Assembly: GCF_044383835.1 (NCBI RefSeq)
Contig: NZ_JBISEP010000014.1
Coordinates: 1 to 64,000 of the forward strand
From: Paraliobacillus sp044383835
Lineage (GTDB): Bacteria; Bacillota; Bacilli; Bacillales; Amphibacillaceae
DNA length: 64,000 nucleotides
Reading direction: 5' to 3'
This document shows, piece after piece, positions 17,423 to 26,708 of this stretch; positions within the stretch are counted from its first letter, which is position 1, and every line of letters begins with the position of its first letter. A program made the position numbers and the translations under genes. The notes under the pieces were generated by a model. The model worked only from the letters and a program-made list of their open reading frames with translations. It was not told the DNA's origin and did no database searches.

Positions 17423-18890
17423 CAGAAATCATGCAGCTTGTTGCTGATTTAATTGGGCATGAATACGATCTGCAGCCAGTTTTGATGCATTATAAACAAG
17501 TGTAACCATGTCAAAATGAACTTTCGCACGTTCTCCTGTCCGATAACGAACATTGTCAAGTTGAAAGAATTCTTTGAGATAGGCGTTAACACGTTCCACA
17601 GCGGTCCGACGTTTGAAAATATTTTTCCAAGCCTGTGAACCACGAGCTGGAGCTGTATATTTCCGGAGGTCTTCGGTTATTTTCACCTTATAAACTTTTT
17701 GACAGATACCTTCGTTGGCTAGTGGACAATTGTTGCACTCCTTTGGTTTCGTGTACTTCAATGTTTCATATTTAGAATCAAAGCTATCGTAACGATAGGA
17801 ATGTTCACGAAAACAGGTCGGTGCGAAATGTTTGTCATAACCAAGGAGTTCGCTTTCATTTCGCTTGTTGTATGCAATGACAGATTGTTGTCCCATCCGA
17901 TGTACCTGTTCGTAAATTGGTTCATAATCATACCCAGCATCCATGGTTTGATAACGCAAAAGAAGTTCGGGAAAGCGTTCATGAAGCCCTTTAAGTAATG
18001 GAATAGCTGCTTTTCCATCATTTAAACTGCCTGATGAAAAGAGAGAATCTAAAATGTATTGACTGGATGTACCAACGATTAAATGAGCCTTGTAGCCAAA
18101 CCAAAAGACATTTTTCCCTTCCGAATTCTTTTTCACGCCCCATTTAGGGTCTTGAGGAACTTCGGCTCGTAGCTCAGCTAGCGGTACGTCTAATTGTGCT
18201 TCTATTTTCTTTTCATACAAAGGCAGGTTAGCTTCCTTTTCAGCTTTGTTTTTTAACCATTGTTCGCGCTCTTCTTTTGATTTGCGACCACGTTTTTTAG
18301 ACTCGGGCTTTGGCTTTTCTTCTTTTGGTGGTGCTTGATCGCGTGCTTCGAAATGACAAGCATCCGTGGCGGCAGTGTCATCTGTAATAAAACCTTCTTC
18401 CATAGCTTGCCGTACTATGTTTTCCTTTTCGACTTCTAATATGTCACACTTCATCAATTTCGTTACGAGCCTAGAATAGGAAGCCTCTGAAGGAACGGAA
18501 TCTGATACACGGAAACCACAATTCAGCTTAAAGGCTACATCATCACGAAGGCGTTTCATTAGATCTTTTATTGTTGGGATGCGTTCCACATATCTCACCA
18601 CAAAGGAAATGATCATAGCTGCATAGTTCAATCCTTCTGGTGCACCTAGTCGTGATTTCTTCGTTACTTTGTGATATATCTTATCCAAATTTATCGCCGA
18701 AATAATTGCCTCATATTTTTGGGTAGGTTCCATGTCATATAATTCTTGGATGCTAAATAAGCTTGGTTGTCGTATAATGGTCATAGGAAGTATTCCTCCA
18801 GTCTTTATTGGATGTTGTGTCAACTACCATTATACAAGACTTGGGGAGGTACTTCCTTTTTTATGTTTTTAAACCCTTGTCACGCAAGGG
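17388..18890 (-). mobile_element. IS1182-family insertion sequence, apparently intact
   Basis: The element carries one full-length DDE transposase gene. Imperfect terminal inverted repeats can be proposed from TGACAGGATTT on the left (17392 onward) and its near complement AAACCCTTGTCA on the right (ending 18882). The right end also forms a small hairpin, CCCTTG/CAAGGG. The exact ends and target duplication could not be fixed, so the limits are approximate. It lies between yhaQ and yheA without breaking a gene. Confidence 0.7.
17429..18784 (-). CDS. IS1182-family DDE transposase
   Basis: A 451-aa transposase. Putative catalytic residues are the Asp in TDACHFE, the Asp in MDAGYD and the Glu in RRTAVERVNAYLKE. 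An N-terminal DUF772-like domain (ISFVVRYVERIPTIKDLMKRLRDD) and a Lys-rich linker precede the core. A CxxC-type cluster (CNNCPLANEGIC) sits before the last motif, as in many IS1182 members. The ATG at 18784 has GGAGG upstream; the ORF runs 13 codons further. The frame is uninterrupted, so the element may be mobile. Confidence 0.92.
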   Translation of the reverse strand: MTIIRQPSLFSIQELYDMEPTQKYEAIISAINLDKIYHKVTKKSRLGAPEGLNYAAMIISFVVRYVERIPTIKDLMKRLRDDVAFKLNCGFRVSDSVPSEASYSRLVTKLMKCDILEVEKENIVRQAMEEGFITDDTAATDACHFEARDQAPPKEEKPKPESKKRGRKSKEEREQWLKNKAEKEANLPLYEKKIEAQLDVPLAELRAEVPQDPKWGVKKNSEGKNVFWFGYKAHLIVGTSSQYILDSLFSSGSLNDGKAAIPLLKGLHERFPELLLRYQTMDAGYDYEPIYEQVHRMGQQSVIAYNKRNESELLGYDKHFAPTCFREHSYRYDSFDSKYETLKYTKPKECNNCPLANEGICQKVYKVKITEDLRKYTAPARGSQAWKNIFKRRTAVERVNAYLKEFFQLDNVRYRTGERAKVHFDMVTLVYNASKLAADRIHAQLNQQQAA

Positions 18891-18971
18891 CTTATAATTA
18901 TGAAATTCATTCATTACAATAAATAAAAACGTAATAGATCATTTTATTAAACATGATATAAATCTTGTAAT

Positions 18972-19002
18972 AAAAAATCTCGCTACATTAGCGAGATTTT
19001 TT
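18972..19002 (-). terminator. yheA terminator
   Basis: The hairpin AAAAAATCTCGC / GCGAGATTTTTT lies just past the yheA stop. Confidence 0.85.
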
Positions 19003-19008
19003 ACTATC

Positions 19009-19368
19009 TTATTCTTGTTCTTGATCCTCTACACCATATAACTGTTCAAGTGGTTTTGTGATAATTCTACTTACATCATTAATTAATATGTTCAAGCGTT
19101 GTTCTTCTTCCATAAGTTTAGAAATTTGCTCATGTTGCTGTACTGTTTCAACAACTTTTCGTGCTTTTTCTACTTCTTCTTCCGTAATCTCTTGACCTTG
19201 CATTTGTTTTTCTTGTAATTCGATTTGTGTATTACGGAAATCATCAAACATTCTCTTTGCGATTTCATCGGTCATTACTGTATCATACGCACGCTTTAAA
19301 GCTTGAAATTCATCACTGTTTCGAATTGCTTTCTCTAGATCATACGCACTATCATAAATATTTGCCAT
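19009..19368 (-). CDS. yheA: YheA, YlbF/YmcA-family protein
   Basis: A 119-aa all-helical cytoplasmic protein. The N-terminus (ANIYDSAYDLEKAIRNSDEF) and core (KRMFDDFRNTQIELQEKQMQGQEITEEE) match the YlbF/YmcA (Com_YlbF) family and resemble B. subtilis YheA throughout. Relatives YlbF and YmcA act in an RNase Y-associated complex. YheA itself has no established role that I know. RBS TAGGAGG is present. It is monocistronic. Confidence 0.88.
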   Translation of the reverse strand: MANIYDSAYDLEKAIRNSDEFQALKRAYDTVMTDEIAKRMFDDFRNTQIELQEKQMQGQEITEEEVEKARKVVETVQQHEQISKLMEEEQRLNILINDVSRIITKPLEQLYGVEDQEQE

Positions 19369-19602
19369 TAAAAAATCCTCCTAAAATTATAGCTTACTAC
19401 TCATACACTATATCAAACCTATTTTAATTATCCAACCGTTATAATAATAATTCTTAAAATGAATTTCATTGTTTCACCAAATGCAGATCACAGTTGTTTC
19501 TAGCTTCCTGCATTATACATACTAAGTAATAGAAAAAACAGATATGTAGTTTATATAACTAATGATTTGTTATAATAAAAAGAAAACTAGAGGAGTCATC
19601 TC

Positions 19603-20499
19603 ATGTTACAAAAATTGAAAAATATATTTCCGTCTTTAATACACGAAAATATGATTGATCCAATAAATAAAAAAGACTATCAATGGTTTATTACACCGAA
19701 TGACGAAATTATTGGTATAAAACATCAGGAAATTACTACTAAAGATAATGCAATTTTAAAGACATTTTTAACCTCCTATCATGGTTTGCAATTACCAAGT
19801 ACTGAAATAGAGAAGAAATGGAGTGCTTTTCTATTTGGCAATGATAACACTGAATGGATAGAAATGCCTGAAACTTATCGTTTTATCTTTTTTTCTTTAT
19901 CCGAAGAGCCTACCGATTTAGCAGCGTTCCAAGAAGCAATTTACGGACTATTTCCAAATCGTGTACCAATTTTGTGGGAAACACCGTTCGAAGGATTAAT
20001 TATTCAAGAAATTAGACCAATATTAGATGATGACATTTCTTTCACGGAAATAATTGACGTATTCAGTAGTGACTTCTATCTTGACTTACAATTATTTATT
20101 AGCCCGTTTTTCACAATCACTAATCGTGTACCTCAGTATTATTCATGGTTAAAAAAAGCTTATCAGCTGATTAGGAAAAACAACAATAAATCTGTGATAC
20201 CTTATATAAGCGCTATACCCTACTTATTTATTGAGTCACTTCATCCAAAAGATTATCCAATATTAATTGAAACAATTTTACAAGAAGCAACAAATGATGA
20301 AGCATTACTTGACACTATTCAAGTCTTTTTAGAATGTAATTCAAACGTTAGTCTTGCAGCCAAAAAAATGTATATGCATCGAAATAGCCTCCAATACCGT
20401 ATCGATAAATTTGTCGAAAAAACAAACATTGATGTCAAACAGTTTGAAGGAGCATTATGCGTATACTTAATTCTATTATTAAAAAAGCGCAATGAATAG
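19603..20499 (+). CDS. PucR-type C-terminal HTH regulator (YxkF-like)
   Basis: A 298-aa protein whose last 60 residues form a PucR-type helix-turn-helix (LECNSNVSLAAKKMYMHRNS, then LQYRIDKFVEKTNID). The N-terminal 230 residues have no motif I recognise. In B. subtilis a similar gene (yxkF) is next to msmX, as here, so control of msmX or of sugar import is a fair guess. The ATG follows GAGGAGTC. The hairpin after the gene is weak, so readthrough to msmX is possible. Confidence 0.7.
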   Translation: MLQKLKNIFPSLIHENMIDPINKKDYQWFITPNDEIIGIKHQEITTKDNAILKTFLTSYHGLQLPSTEIEKKWSAFLFGNDNTEWIEMPETYRFIFFSLSEEPTDLAAFQEAIYGLFPNRVPILWETPFEGLIIQEIRPILDDDISFTEIIDVFSSDFYLDLQLFISPFFTITNRVPQYYSWLKKAYQLIRKNNNKSVIPYISAIPYLFIESLHPKDYPILIETILQEATNDEALLDTIQVFLECNSNVSLAAKKMYMHRNSLQYRIDKFVEKTNIDVKQFEGALCVYLILLLKKRNE

Positions 20500-20504
20500 A
20501 TTAT

Positions 20505-20547
20505 GTAAGCATGCACAAATTATAATATTTTTTTTGTGCACGCTTAC
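20505..20547 (+). terminator. Hairpin between the PucR-type gene and msmX
   Basis: The stem GTAAGC-ATGCACAAA / TTTGTGCA-CGCTTAC with a bulge lies six bases after the stop. The T tract is in the loop rather than after the stem, so termination may be partial. Confidence 0.45.
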
Positions 20548-20588
20548 TATTTATTAAATCCCAACCTTTGATTACACTATAGATATAC

Positions 20589-20602
20589 TTAAAACGCTTT
20601 CA
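20589..20602 (+). promoter_or_regulatory. Candidate CcpA (cre) site before msmX
   Basis: TTAAAACGCTTTCA fits the cre consensus TGWAANCGNTNWCA with one mismatch. It sits about 20 bases before the msmX start. Carbon catabolite control of a sugar-import ATPase would make sense. It is a sequence match only. Confidence 0.45.
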
Positions 20603-20623
20603 AAAAACTCAGGAGGGTTATAC

Positions 20624-21727
20624 ATGGCTGAATTAACTTTAAAACATATTGATAAAGTATATGATAAAGGAGCAATGAAAGCAGTTGATGATTTCAACCT
20701 TGACATTGCTGATAAAGAATTTATCGTATTTGTAGGTCCATCTGGTTGTGGTAAGTCAACTACACTACGTATGATTGCTGGCCTAGAGGAAATTACTGCA
20801 GGTGAGTTTTATATCGATGACAAATTGATGAATGATGTTGCTCCTAAAGACCGTGACATTGCAATGGTATTCCAAAACTATGCATTGTATCCTCACATGA
20901 ATGTATACGATAACATGGCATTTGGATTAAAACTACGCAAATTCAAAAAAGATGAAATTGATCGTCGTGTTCAAAACGCTGCAAAGATTCTCGGATTAGA
21001 AGCATATTTAGATCGTAAACCAAAAGCACTTTCAGGTGGTCAACGTCAGCGTGTGGCATTAGGTCGTGCGATTGTACGTGATGCTAAAGTATTCTTAATG
21101 GATGAGCCTTTATCTAACTTAGATGCTAAGTTACGTGTACAGATGCGTGCTGAAATCCAAAAGTTGCATCAACGTCTACAAACAACTACAATTTATGTTA
21201 CACACGACCAAACAGAAGCAATGACTATGGCAACTCGTCTAGTTGTTATGAAAGATGGTGTCATTCAGCAGGTTGGTGCACCGAAAGAAGTATATGATAA
21301 ACCAAATAACATTTTTGTTGGTGGATTTATCGGATCGCCTGCAATGAACTTCTTTAGTGGTACTCTAGAAGAAGGGAAGTTTCGAGTTTCTGAAGCACAA
21401 ACAATTGATGTACCTGAGGGTAAGATGAAGATTCTTCGTGAACAAGGGTATATTGGAAAAGAAATTATTCTTGGTGTACGCCCAGAGGATATCCATGATG
21501 AGCCAGTATTTATTGATGCAAATCCAGGTTCTAAAATTACTGCAACTATTGATGTAGCTGAACTTATGGGATCTGAGTCATACTTATACTCTAAACTTGC
21601 TGATCAAGATTTCGTTGCACGTGTTGATTCTCGTACAGATATCCATGGTGGAGAAAATATTGATTTAGCACTTGATATGCATAAATCTCATTTCTTCGAT
21701 AAAGAGACAGAAGAAAGAATTAAGTAA
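20624..21727 (+). CDS. msmX: MsmX/UgpC-type multi-sugar ABC ATPase
   Basis: A 367-aa shared ATPase that energises several carbohydrate importers. It has Walker A GPSGCGKST, signature LSGGQRQRVALGRA, Walker B VFLMDEPLSNLDA and the H-loop THDQTEA. A C-terminal TOBE/OB regulatory region follows from about residue 240 (GVRPEDIHDEP). RBS AGGAGGG lies upstream of the ATG. It stands as a separate gene with no permease or binding protein, as is usual for MsmX. Confidence 0.93.
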   Translation: MAELTLKHIDKVYDKGAMKAVDDFNLDIADKEFIVFVGPSGCGKSTTLRMIAGLEEITAGEFYIDDKLMNDVAPKDRDIAMVFQNYALYPHMNVYDNMAFGLKLRKFKKDEIDRRVQNAAKILGLEAYLDRKPKALSGGQRQRVALGRAIVRDAKVFLMDEPLSNLDAKLRVQMRAEIQKLHQRLQTTTIYVTHDQTEAMTMATRLVVMKDGVIQQVGAPKEVYDKPNNIFVGGFIGSPAMNFFSGTLEEGKFRVSEAQTIDVPEGKMKILREQGYIGKEIILGVRPEDIHDEPVFIDANPGSKITATIDVAELMGSESYLYSKLADQDFVARVDSRTDIHGGENIDLALDMHKSHFFDKETEERIK

Positions 21728-21740
21728 TTTTCTATTTTGA

Positions 21741-21772
21741 AAAGAAGCGGGCTCCCCTCCGCTTCTTTTTTT
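21741..21772 (+). terminator. msmX terminator
   Basis: The hairpin AAGAAGCGG / CCGCTTCTT is followed by a T run. Confidence 0.85.
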
Positions 21773-22025
21773 ATGTGATATATTTTTCCTCTACTGCAGC
21801 CTGTAAGTAATAATCACAAGTGGAGCATTTCAGAAGATGAAGACAAAGATGTTTATGTTTGGAATAAATATCACCATCGACCAATTTCGTCGTTTCATCA
21901 TCCATATAAGGTGCATAGTCATCAAATTGATTAATTACTCTACCTTCATCTACCATCTTATTATCACAATGCGTACAATTTCGTTTAATTACTTCCATAC
22001 CATTACAAACCAAACACACATACAT
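21771..22025 (-). CDS. Small Cys-rich zinc-ribbon-like protein, unknown
   Basis: An 84-aa protein with three CxxC pairs (CLVC, CTHC, CSTC) plus nearby His and Cys (KHKHLCLH). It probably binds zinc as a ribbon or treble clef. I do not recognise the family. GGAGG precedes the ATG. It is downstream of the SASP gene on the same strand but separated from it by a terminator. Confidence 0.65.
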   Translation of the reverse strand: MYVCLVCNGMEVIKRNCTHCDNKMVDEGRVINQFDDYAPYMDDETTKLVDGDIYSKHKHLCLHLLKCSTCDYYLQAAVEEKYIT

Positions 22026-22070
22026 CCTGTTTTACCTCCATTCATATGACACACATGAGTACATGTATCA

Positions 22071-22101
22071 AAAAAGAGGCACACGATAGGTGGTGCCTCC
22101 T
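22071..22101 (-). terminator. SASP gene terminator
   Basis: GAGGCAC / GTGCCTC arms are followed by a T run on the minus strand. Confidence 0.7.
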
Positions 22102-22117
22102 TAAGCCATCTTATTTA

Positions 22118-22318
22118 TTATTGTTGTGAACCGAACTGTTGTTCAGCTTGTTTAACTAAGCGTTTCGTGATTTCGCCACCTACAGAGCCATTAGCTCGCG
22201 CTGTTTCTCCTGCACCAAGAGAAACACCGAATTCTTGTGCAATTTCATATTTCATTTGATCTAAAGCTTGTTCAATACCAGGAACTAGTAACTGATTTGA
22301 TCGATTTTGATCTGCCAT
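22118..22318 (-). CDS. Alpha/beta-type small acid-soluble spore protein
   Basis: A 66-aa protein that coats and protects spore DNA. It shows the family hallmarks: LLVPGIEQALDQMKYEIAQEFG, containing the region cut by the germination protease, then LGAGETARANGSVGGEITKRLV. RBS GGAGGTGAG is strong. It should be made in the forespore under SigG; I did not resolve the promoter. It could correspond to SspA, SspB or a related paralogue. Confidence 0.95.
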   Translation of the reverse strand: MADQNRSNQLLVPGIEQALDQMKYEIAQEFGVSLGAGETARANGSVGGEITKRLVKQAEQQFGSQQ

Positions 22319-22394
22319 CTTTTACTCACCTCCTACAAACCTTAGTGTGAGCAAAAAATTAAAAACTATCATTTAAATGCATGGAAAATAGCCC

Positions 22395-23786
22395 TTAATT
22401 ATCCGTTGGACCAGTCATATGATTTGGGTTGACCAAGTGATCATATTCTTGTTCACTTAATAAATTTAGTGATACTGCTGCTTGTTTTAATGTAAGATTC
22501 TCTTCATAAGCTTTTTTTGCAATGGTTGCAGCTTTTTCATATCCAATATGGGGATTAAGAGCTGTAACAAGCATAAGTGAATTTTCGAGATACTGACTCA
22601 TTTTCGTTTGATTTGGTTGAATACCTTCCATGCATCTTTGATCAAATGATGCTATGCTATCCGCTAGCAATTGAATGGATTGCAGAAAATTATAAATAAT
22701 GACAGGTTTATATACATTTAATTGGAAATTACCCTGACTGGCTGAAATACCGATTGTTGCATCATTTCCCATCACTTGTGCAGCTACCATCGTCATGGCT
22801 TCTGTTTGAGTAGGATTTACTTTACCTGGCATAATTGATGAACCAGGCTCATTAACTGGGATAGTAATCTCACCAATCCCTGCACGGGGACCACTTGCTA
22901 ACCAACGAATATCATTTGCAATCTTCATCATATTTGCAGCTAGGCCTTTTAAAGCACCGTGGGTATGCACAATCGCATCATGGCTCGTCAAAGCATGGAA
23001 TTTATTTGGAGCAGACGTAAATAAACGATTTGTATACTGACTAATTTGTTGACAAACTCTCTCACCAAAATCATCATGTGCATTAAGACCTGTTCCAACA
23101 GCAGTTCCACCGATCGCAAGGTCTCTTAAATAACGATAACTATCTTGGATCATTTTTTCAGATTGAACAATCATTTCTAGCCATCCACTTATTTCTTGAG
23201 AAAAGGTTAGTGGTGTTGCATCTTGTAGGTGTGTTCTACCTATTTTGATAATATGGTCAAAATCATCTATTTTTTTCTGTAACGTTTTCTTTATTTTTTC
23301 TAGGGAAGGGAATAAATACTCCTCGATAGACGTTACCGCTGCGATATGCATTGCTGTAGGAAACGTATCGTTGGAGCTTTGTGACTGATTGACATCATCA
23401 TTTGGATGTAGCATTGCCTTACTTCCCTGTGATTCTAACCACTGATTACCAACATACGCAATTACTTCATTCACATTCATATTTGTCTGTGTACCACTAC
23501 CTGTCTGCCACACCACTAATGGAAAATGTTCTGTTAATGTTCCAGCGACAATTTTATCAGCTGCATATTGAATAGCTAACATTTTTTCTTTCTCTAATTG
23601 ATCAAATTGATGATTGACCACCGCTGCACTTCGTTTTAAGATTGCAAATGCGGCTATTAATTCTGTTGGCATTGTTTCTGTGCCGATTGGAAAATTCTCT
23701 ATACTCCGCTGTGTTTGCGCACCCCAATATTTTAATTCATCTACTTTTATGTTACCAAGTGTGTCTTTTTCTATTCGATAAGACAT
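22395..23786 (-). CDS. fumC: Class II fumarate hydratase
   Basis: A TCA-cycle enzyme converting fumarate and malate (463 aa, normal length). The fumarase/aspartase signature GSSIMPGKVNPTQ is present. So are the substrate-binding stretches GSGTQTNMNVNEV, HPNDDVNQSQSSNDTFPTA and GRTHLQDATP. Cytoplasmic homotetramer by family. RBS AAAGGAG is present and the gene is monocistronic. Confidence 0.95.
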   Translation of the reverse strand: MSYRIEKDTLGNIKVDELKYWGAQTQRSIENFPIGTETMPTELIAAFAILKRSAAVVNHQFDQLEKEKMLAIQYAADKIVAGTLTEHFPLVVWQTGSGTQTNMNVNEVIAYVGNQWLESQGSKAMLHPNDDVNQSQSSNDTFPTAMHIAAVTSIEEYLFPSLEKIKKTLQKKIDDFDHIIKIGRTHLQDATPLTFSQEISGWLEMIVQSEKMIQDSYRYLRDLAIGGTAVGTGLNAHDDFGERVCQQISQYTNRLFTSAPNKFHALTSHDAIVHTHGALKGLAANMMKIANDIRWLASGPRAGIGEITIPVNEPGSSIMPGKVNPTQTEAMTMVAAQVMGNDATIGISASQGNFQLNVYKPVIIYNFLQSIQLLADSIASFDQRCMEGIQPNQTKMSQYLENSLMLVTALNPHIGYEKAATIAKKAYEENLTLKQAAVSLNLLSEQEYDHLVNPNHMTGPTDN

Positions 23787-23853
23787 CTATTCTACTCCTT
23801 TAAAAAAGATTTATCTATATCTATTGTAGCTTGTTTTCTTTCATAAAACTAGA

Positions 23854-23888
23854 AAAAATCCTTTCTCAAAATTATTGAGAAAAGATTC
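23854..23888 (-). terminator. Terminator after the VanY-type gene
   Basis: AATCCTTTCTCAA / TTGAGAAAAGATT hairpin with a T run on the minus strand. Confidence 0.7.
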
Positions 23889-23896
23889 TAATCTAA

Positions 23897-24733
23897 TTAA
23901 TAATCATATCCAAAATGTTCTTCTAATGTGATGCCTTTTTGATAAATCGTCTCTGCAACCTCTTTACCAACAAAGCGTATATGCCATGGCTCATAACTAT
24001 AGCCGGTGATATTACTTTTTCCTTTTGGATAACGAATAATAAACCCAAAATCATGGGCATGATCCGCTAACCATGTTCCTGCATCTGTCTGACTAAAGGT
24101 TTGTTCAAGCAACGTTGCTGATGTTTCTGTTGCAGATGCAACATCCATTGATAGACCTGTTTGATGTTCACTTGTACCTGGTATAGCTGAATATTTATCT
24201 GCATGGGCTTTTCCCTTTGTCTCTACATTATATTCATATATTTGTTTCTGACGTTCATAAGAACGGTAACCAGAAACAGCGATCAATCCTACCTGATTAT
24301 TTTTAGCTGTTGCAAACAGATCTTCTAATGCATCTGCAGCTACCTTTTGTAATTGTCGCTTTGGATCTCCTTCGCTCGCATAATGCGGTACATCTGGTAC
24401 AGTTAAATTAGGTGGAACATATCCTACTGGTAGCTGTCTTTGTTTATTGACATAGACTAATTTACTTTCAGGATTATCAACTACATGTAAGCCAGTTTCT
24501 TCTTCTATTTTAGCGATGTGCTTATTCGTTTCTTCTGCTTGTTCACCTTCATTTTTTTTTGTTCCATCTTCATTGTTTTCATTAGCATCAGATGACTCTT
24601 CCCCATCAATTGTTTGCTCTGTATTTCCCTTTTGTTCGGATTGATCATTTTCACCTAGATTATCACTCTCTTGTTGACAAGCTGTTAAAAAAGCTCCAAT
24701 GAAAAATATCAAAATTACGATATATTTCTTCAT
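23897..24733 (-). CDS. VanY/M15B D-alanyl-D-alanine carboxypeptidase lipoprotein
   Basis: A peptidoglycan carboxypeptidase on the outer membrane face (278 aa). The signal peptide ends FLTAC with Cys19. A long acidic, low-complexity linker runs to about residue 75. The M15B peptidase motifs follow: SEHQTGLSMDV (Zn ligands His and Asp) and EPWHIRFVG (third His). SGYRSYERQ is also typical. It resembles B. subtilis YodJ. The acidic linker suits a halotolerant surface protein. Start ATG with GAGAGGG upstream. Confidence 0.88.
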   Translation of the reverse strand: MKKYIVILIFFIGAFLTACQQESDNLGENDQSEQKGNTEQTIDGEESSDANENNEDGTKKNEGEQAEETNKHIAKIEEETGLHVVDNPESKLVYVNKQRQLPVGYVPPNLTVPDVPHYASEGDPKRQLQKVAADALEDLFATAKNNQVGLIAVSGYRSYERQKQIYEYNVETKGKAHADKYSAIPGTSEHQTGLSMDVASATETSATLLEQTFSQTDAGTWLADHAHDFGFIIRYPKGKSNITGYSYEPWHIRFVGKEVAETIYQKGITLEEHFGYDY

Positions 24734-24853
24734 GTTAAAACCCTCTCACTTTGCATTCTACCTATTACCTACATTTCACTATAACATAACTTTACATGCT
24801 GACGAGATAAAAATAAATGGAAATAACATGTTTTTTTATGGCATATTGATATA

Positions 24854-24888
24854 ACAAAAAAATCCCTTGTCCTAAGCGACAAGGGATA
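24854..24888 (-). terminator. Terminator after the IDEAL-domain gene
   Basis: The stem AATCCCTTGTC / GACAAGGGAT around CTAAGC is followed by a T run. Confidence 0.8.
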
Positions 24889-24895
24889 TGACTTA

Positions 24896-25141
24896 TTAAA
24901 ATTCATATGCATAAACTTGATAACGTTTACTTAATTCTAGAAAGGCAATTTCATCTCGATCGTCAATCGCTTGATTAATACGCTGTTCTAAATGCAATTT
25001 GTTCCGTGTTGAGACTAATTCATCTAAAAGTAATTGTGATGCCAGTTTAATTTCAAATGAAACTTCCTTTTTTGCTTTAATCGATGCATTCTCTAGTGCA
25101 GCATACTTAATTAAATAATAATTGACTTTTTGTTTTTTCAT
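24896..25141 (-). CDS. IDEAL-domain small protein
   Basis: An 81-aa cytoplasmic protein. Its second half, LLLDELVSTRNKLHLEQRIN followed by QAIDDRDEIAFLELSKRY, matches the IDEAL domain found in Bacillales proteins such as YpiB and ComK-related YlbF-region proteins. In some of these it mediates binding to partners. No catalytic motif is present. RBS AAGGAGG is strong. Role unknown. Confidence 0.7.
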   Translation of the reverse strand: MKKQKVNYYLIKYAALENASIKAKKEVSFEIKLASQLLLDELVSTRNKLHLEQRINQAIDDRDEIAFLELSKRYQVYAYEF

Positions 25142-25265
25142 GGAACACGCCTCCTTGTTCCTTTTTTCTATTATCTTAGATTTTTAGCTTGATTGCAATA
25201 GTTATGCATATCATTTTCTGAATATTTAGTGCATATCTCTATTTGTAAAACAGTAAAAACAACAA

Positions 25266-26489
25266 TTAACCTTCCCTTCGATGTATTTTGTTAATAGCAA
25301 AGTACAAAGCAAATAAACCAACAAAACTAAATATAGATACCATCCACCAAACATTATATTTCATCAATACTGCTGTTACCGGAGGACCGAGAGCAACGCC
25401 AATATATCTTGCTGAACTATATAAACAAGTCGTTGTTCCTCGTACATCTTTTTCAATTGTCTGCGTAATGATCGCGTCTAAACAAGGTAGTCCAATACCA
25501 ATACCAATTCCTCCAATCACAAAAACAAACAGGATATAAATAAAATAAGTAGAAACACCGATTGCAATCGTTGAGCTACACAAAATAAGTAATCCAATAA
25601 TTATAACTGTTCGCATCATTTTTATATTTGAACCAATTTTTTTCCCCATCATATAGGATGATAAACATAGCGCTGCAAGTGGAACAGCCAAATAAAAACC
25701 TTTTTTAATTCCTTCAATCTGATAACTATCTTCCAATACTGTCGAAAGATAAAAAAGAACACCAAATAAGACAAACATGAAACTAGCACCGATAACAAAT
25801 ACTGCAAACAACCATGTTCCATGCTCTTGAAACGTGTTTTTTGTATTCTTCCAATAGCGTTGAATCGAAAATGGAGGATCTTTTTTATTAGGGTTTTTTA
25901 CTAGAAAAAACACCAACACTGCCGACAATATACAACATATCGGAATCATCCAGAATGGCAGGAACCAAATCACACTTGCTAAAGCAGCACCAAAAATAGG
26001 ACTAAGTACTTTACCTAATGTATTGGATGTTTCTATTAGTCCTAAGGTAGAACTAATATCTTCATCACTCTCAAACATATCACCTACTAGAGGTAACACA
26101 ATAGGTGCAGTACCCGACACGCCAATTCCTTGCAAAACACGTCCTAATAATATAAATAGATAAGGTGATTCCATTTTCCAAGCTGCATAACCAGATAAAA
26201 AACCGCCAACTCCCGCAATGAGTAACGACGGTATAATGACAATCTTTCTTCCATAACGATCTGATAAAAATCCTGCTACAGGAATTAGAAAAATAGCAAC
26301 AATAGAATAAAAAGTTATAATGTAGCTTGACTGAATTGCTGAAATATTAATTTTCTTTTCCATTAATGGTAATACAGGAATTAACATTGAATTACCAAGT
26401 GTCATGATTAAAGGAATAGAAGCTAAAGAAATTATGGCCCATCTGTTGTCATTTAATGCTTTGTCTTTTTGATTAAGCTGATTACCCAA
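25266..26489 (-). CDS. MFS drug/metabolite exporter
   Basis: A 12-helix major facilitator (407 aa). The loop 2-3 motif is GFLSDRYGRKIVI. The motif C-like region in helix 5 (GLIETSNTLGKVLSPIFGAAL) is typical of antiporters of the drug:H+ group. Substrate unknown. The start is a TTG preceded by AAGGCG; no better ATG is near, so the N-terminus is uncertain by a few residues. Confidence 0.8.
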   Translation of the reverse strand: MGNQLNQKDKALNDNRWAIISLASIPLIMTLGNSMLIPVLPLMEKKINISAIQSSYIITFYSIVAIFLIPVAGFLSDRYGRKIVIIPSLLIAGVGGFLSGYAAWKMESPYLFILLGRVLQGIGVSGTAPIVLPLVGDMFESDEDISSTLGLIETSNTLGKVLSPIFGAALASVIWFLPFWMIPICCILSAVLVFFLVKNPNKKDPPFSIQRYWKNTKNTFQEHGTWLFAVFVIGASFMFVLFGVLFYLSTVLEDSYQIEGIKKGFYLAVPLAALCLSSYMMGKKIGSNIKMMRTVIIIGLLILCSSTIAIGVSTYFIYILFVFVIGGIGIGIGLPCLDAIITQTIEKDVRGTTTCLYSSARYIGVALGPPVTAVLMKYNVWWMVSIFSFVGLFALYFAINKIHRREG

Positions 26490-26576
26490 CTGTTATCGCC
26501 TTCTTTCTAAGATGCTTTACCCTATTATGGTTTATAATTTTCAAATTAATGTATTGCATTATCATAAATAGACAGG

Positions 26577-26612
26577 ATAGAAATGTTTGACAAAGTAAAC
26601 ATCCTTTCTATA
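26577..26612. repeat. Inverted repeat between the MFS and Mn-exporter genes
   Basis: The arms ATAGAAA-TGTTT and AAACA-TCC-TTTCTAT face each other across the divergent intergenic region. It could be an operator or a leader hairpin. I see no yybP-ykoY Mn riboswitch core here. Confidence 0.35.
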
Positions 26613-26708
26613 TTACAATTGATGTTCCTTGGCGAAGTATTGTTTCTCTAGACTCAACCATAATCTGTTTGATAAGCTAAGAATGCTATTAAAATAGGAG
26701 GAAAAGCC

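Noticed and set aside
17449..18021. Overlapping ORFs inside the transposase gene
   Set aside because: They lie in other frames of an intact transposase and show no protein motifs.
26490..26708. Possible yybP-ykoY Mn riboswitch before the Mn exporter gene
   Set aside because: The conserved GGGGAGUA-type core is not present; only a simple inverted repeat is seen.
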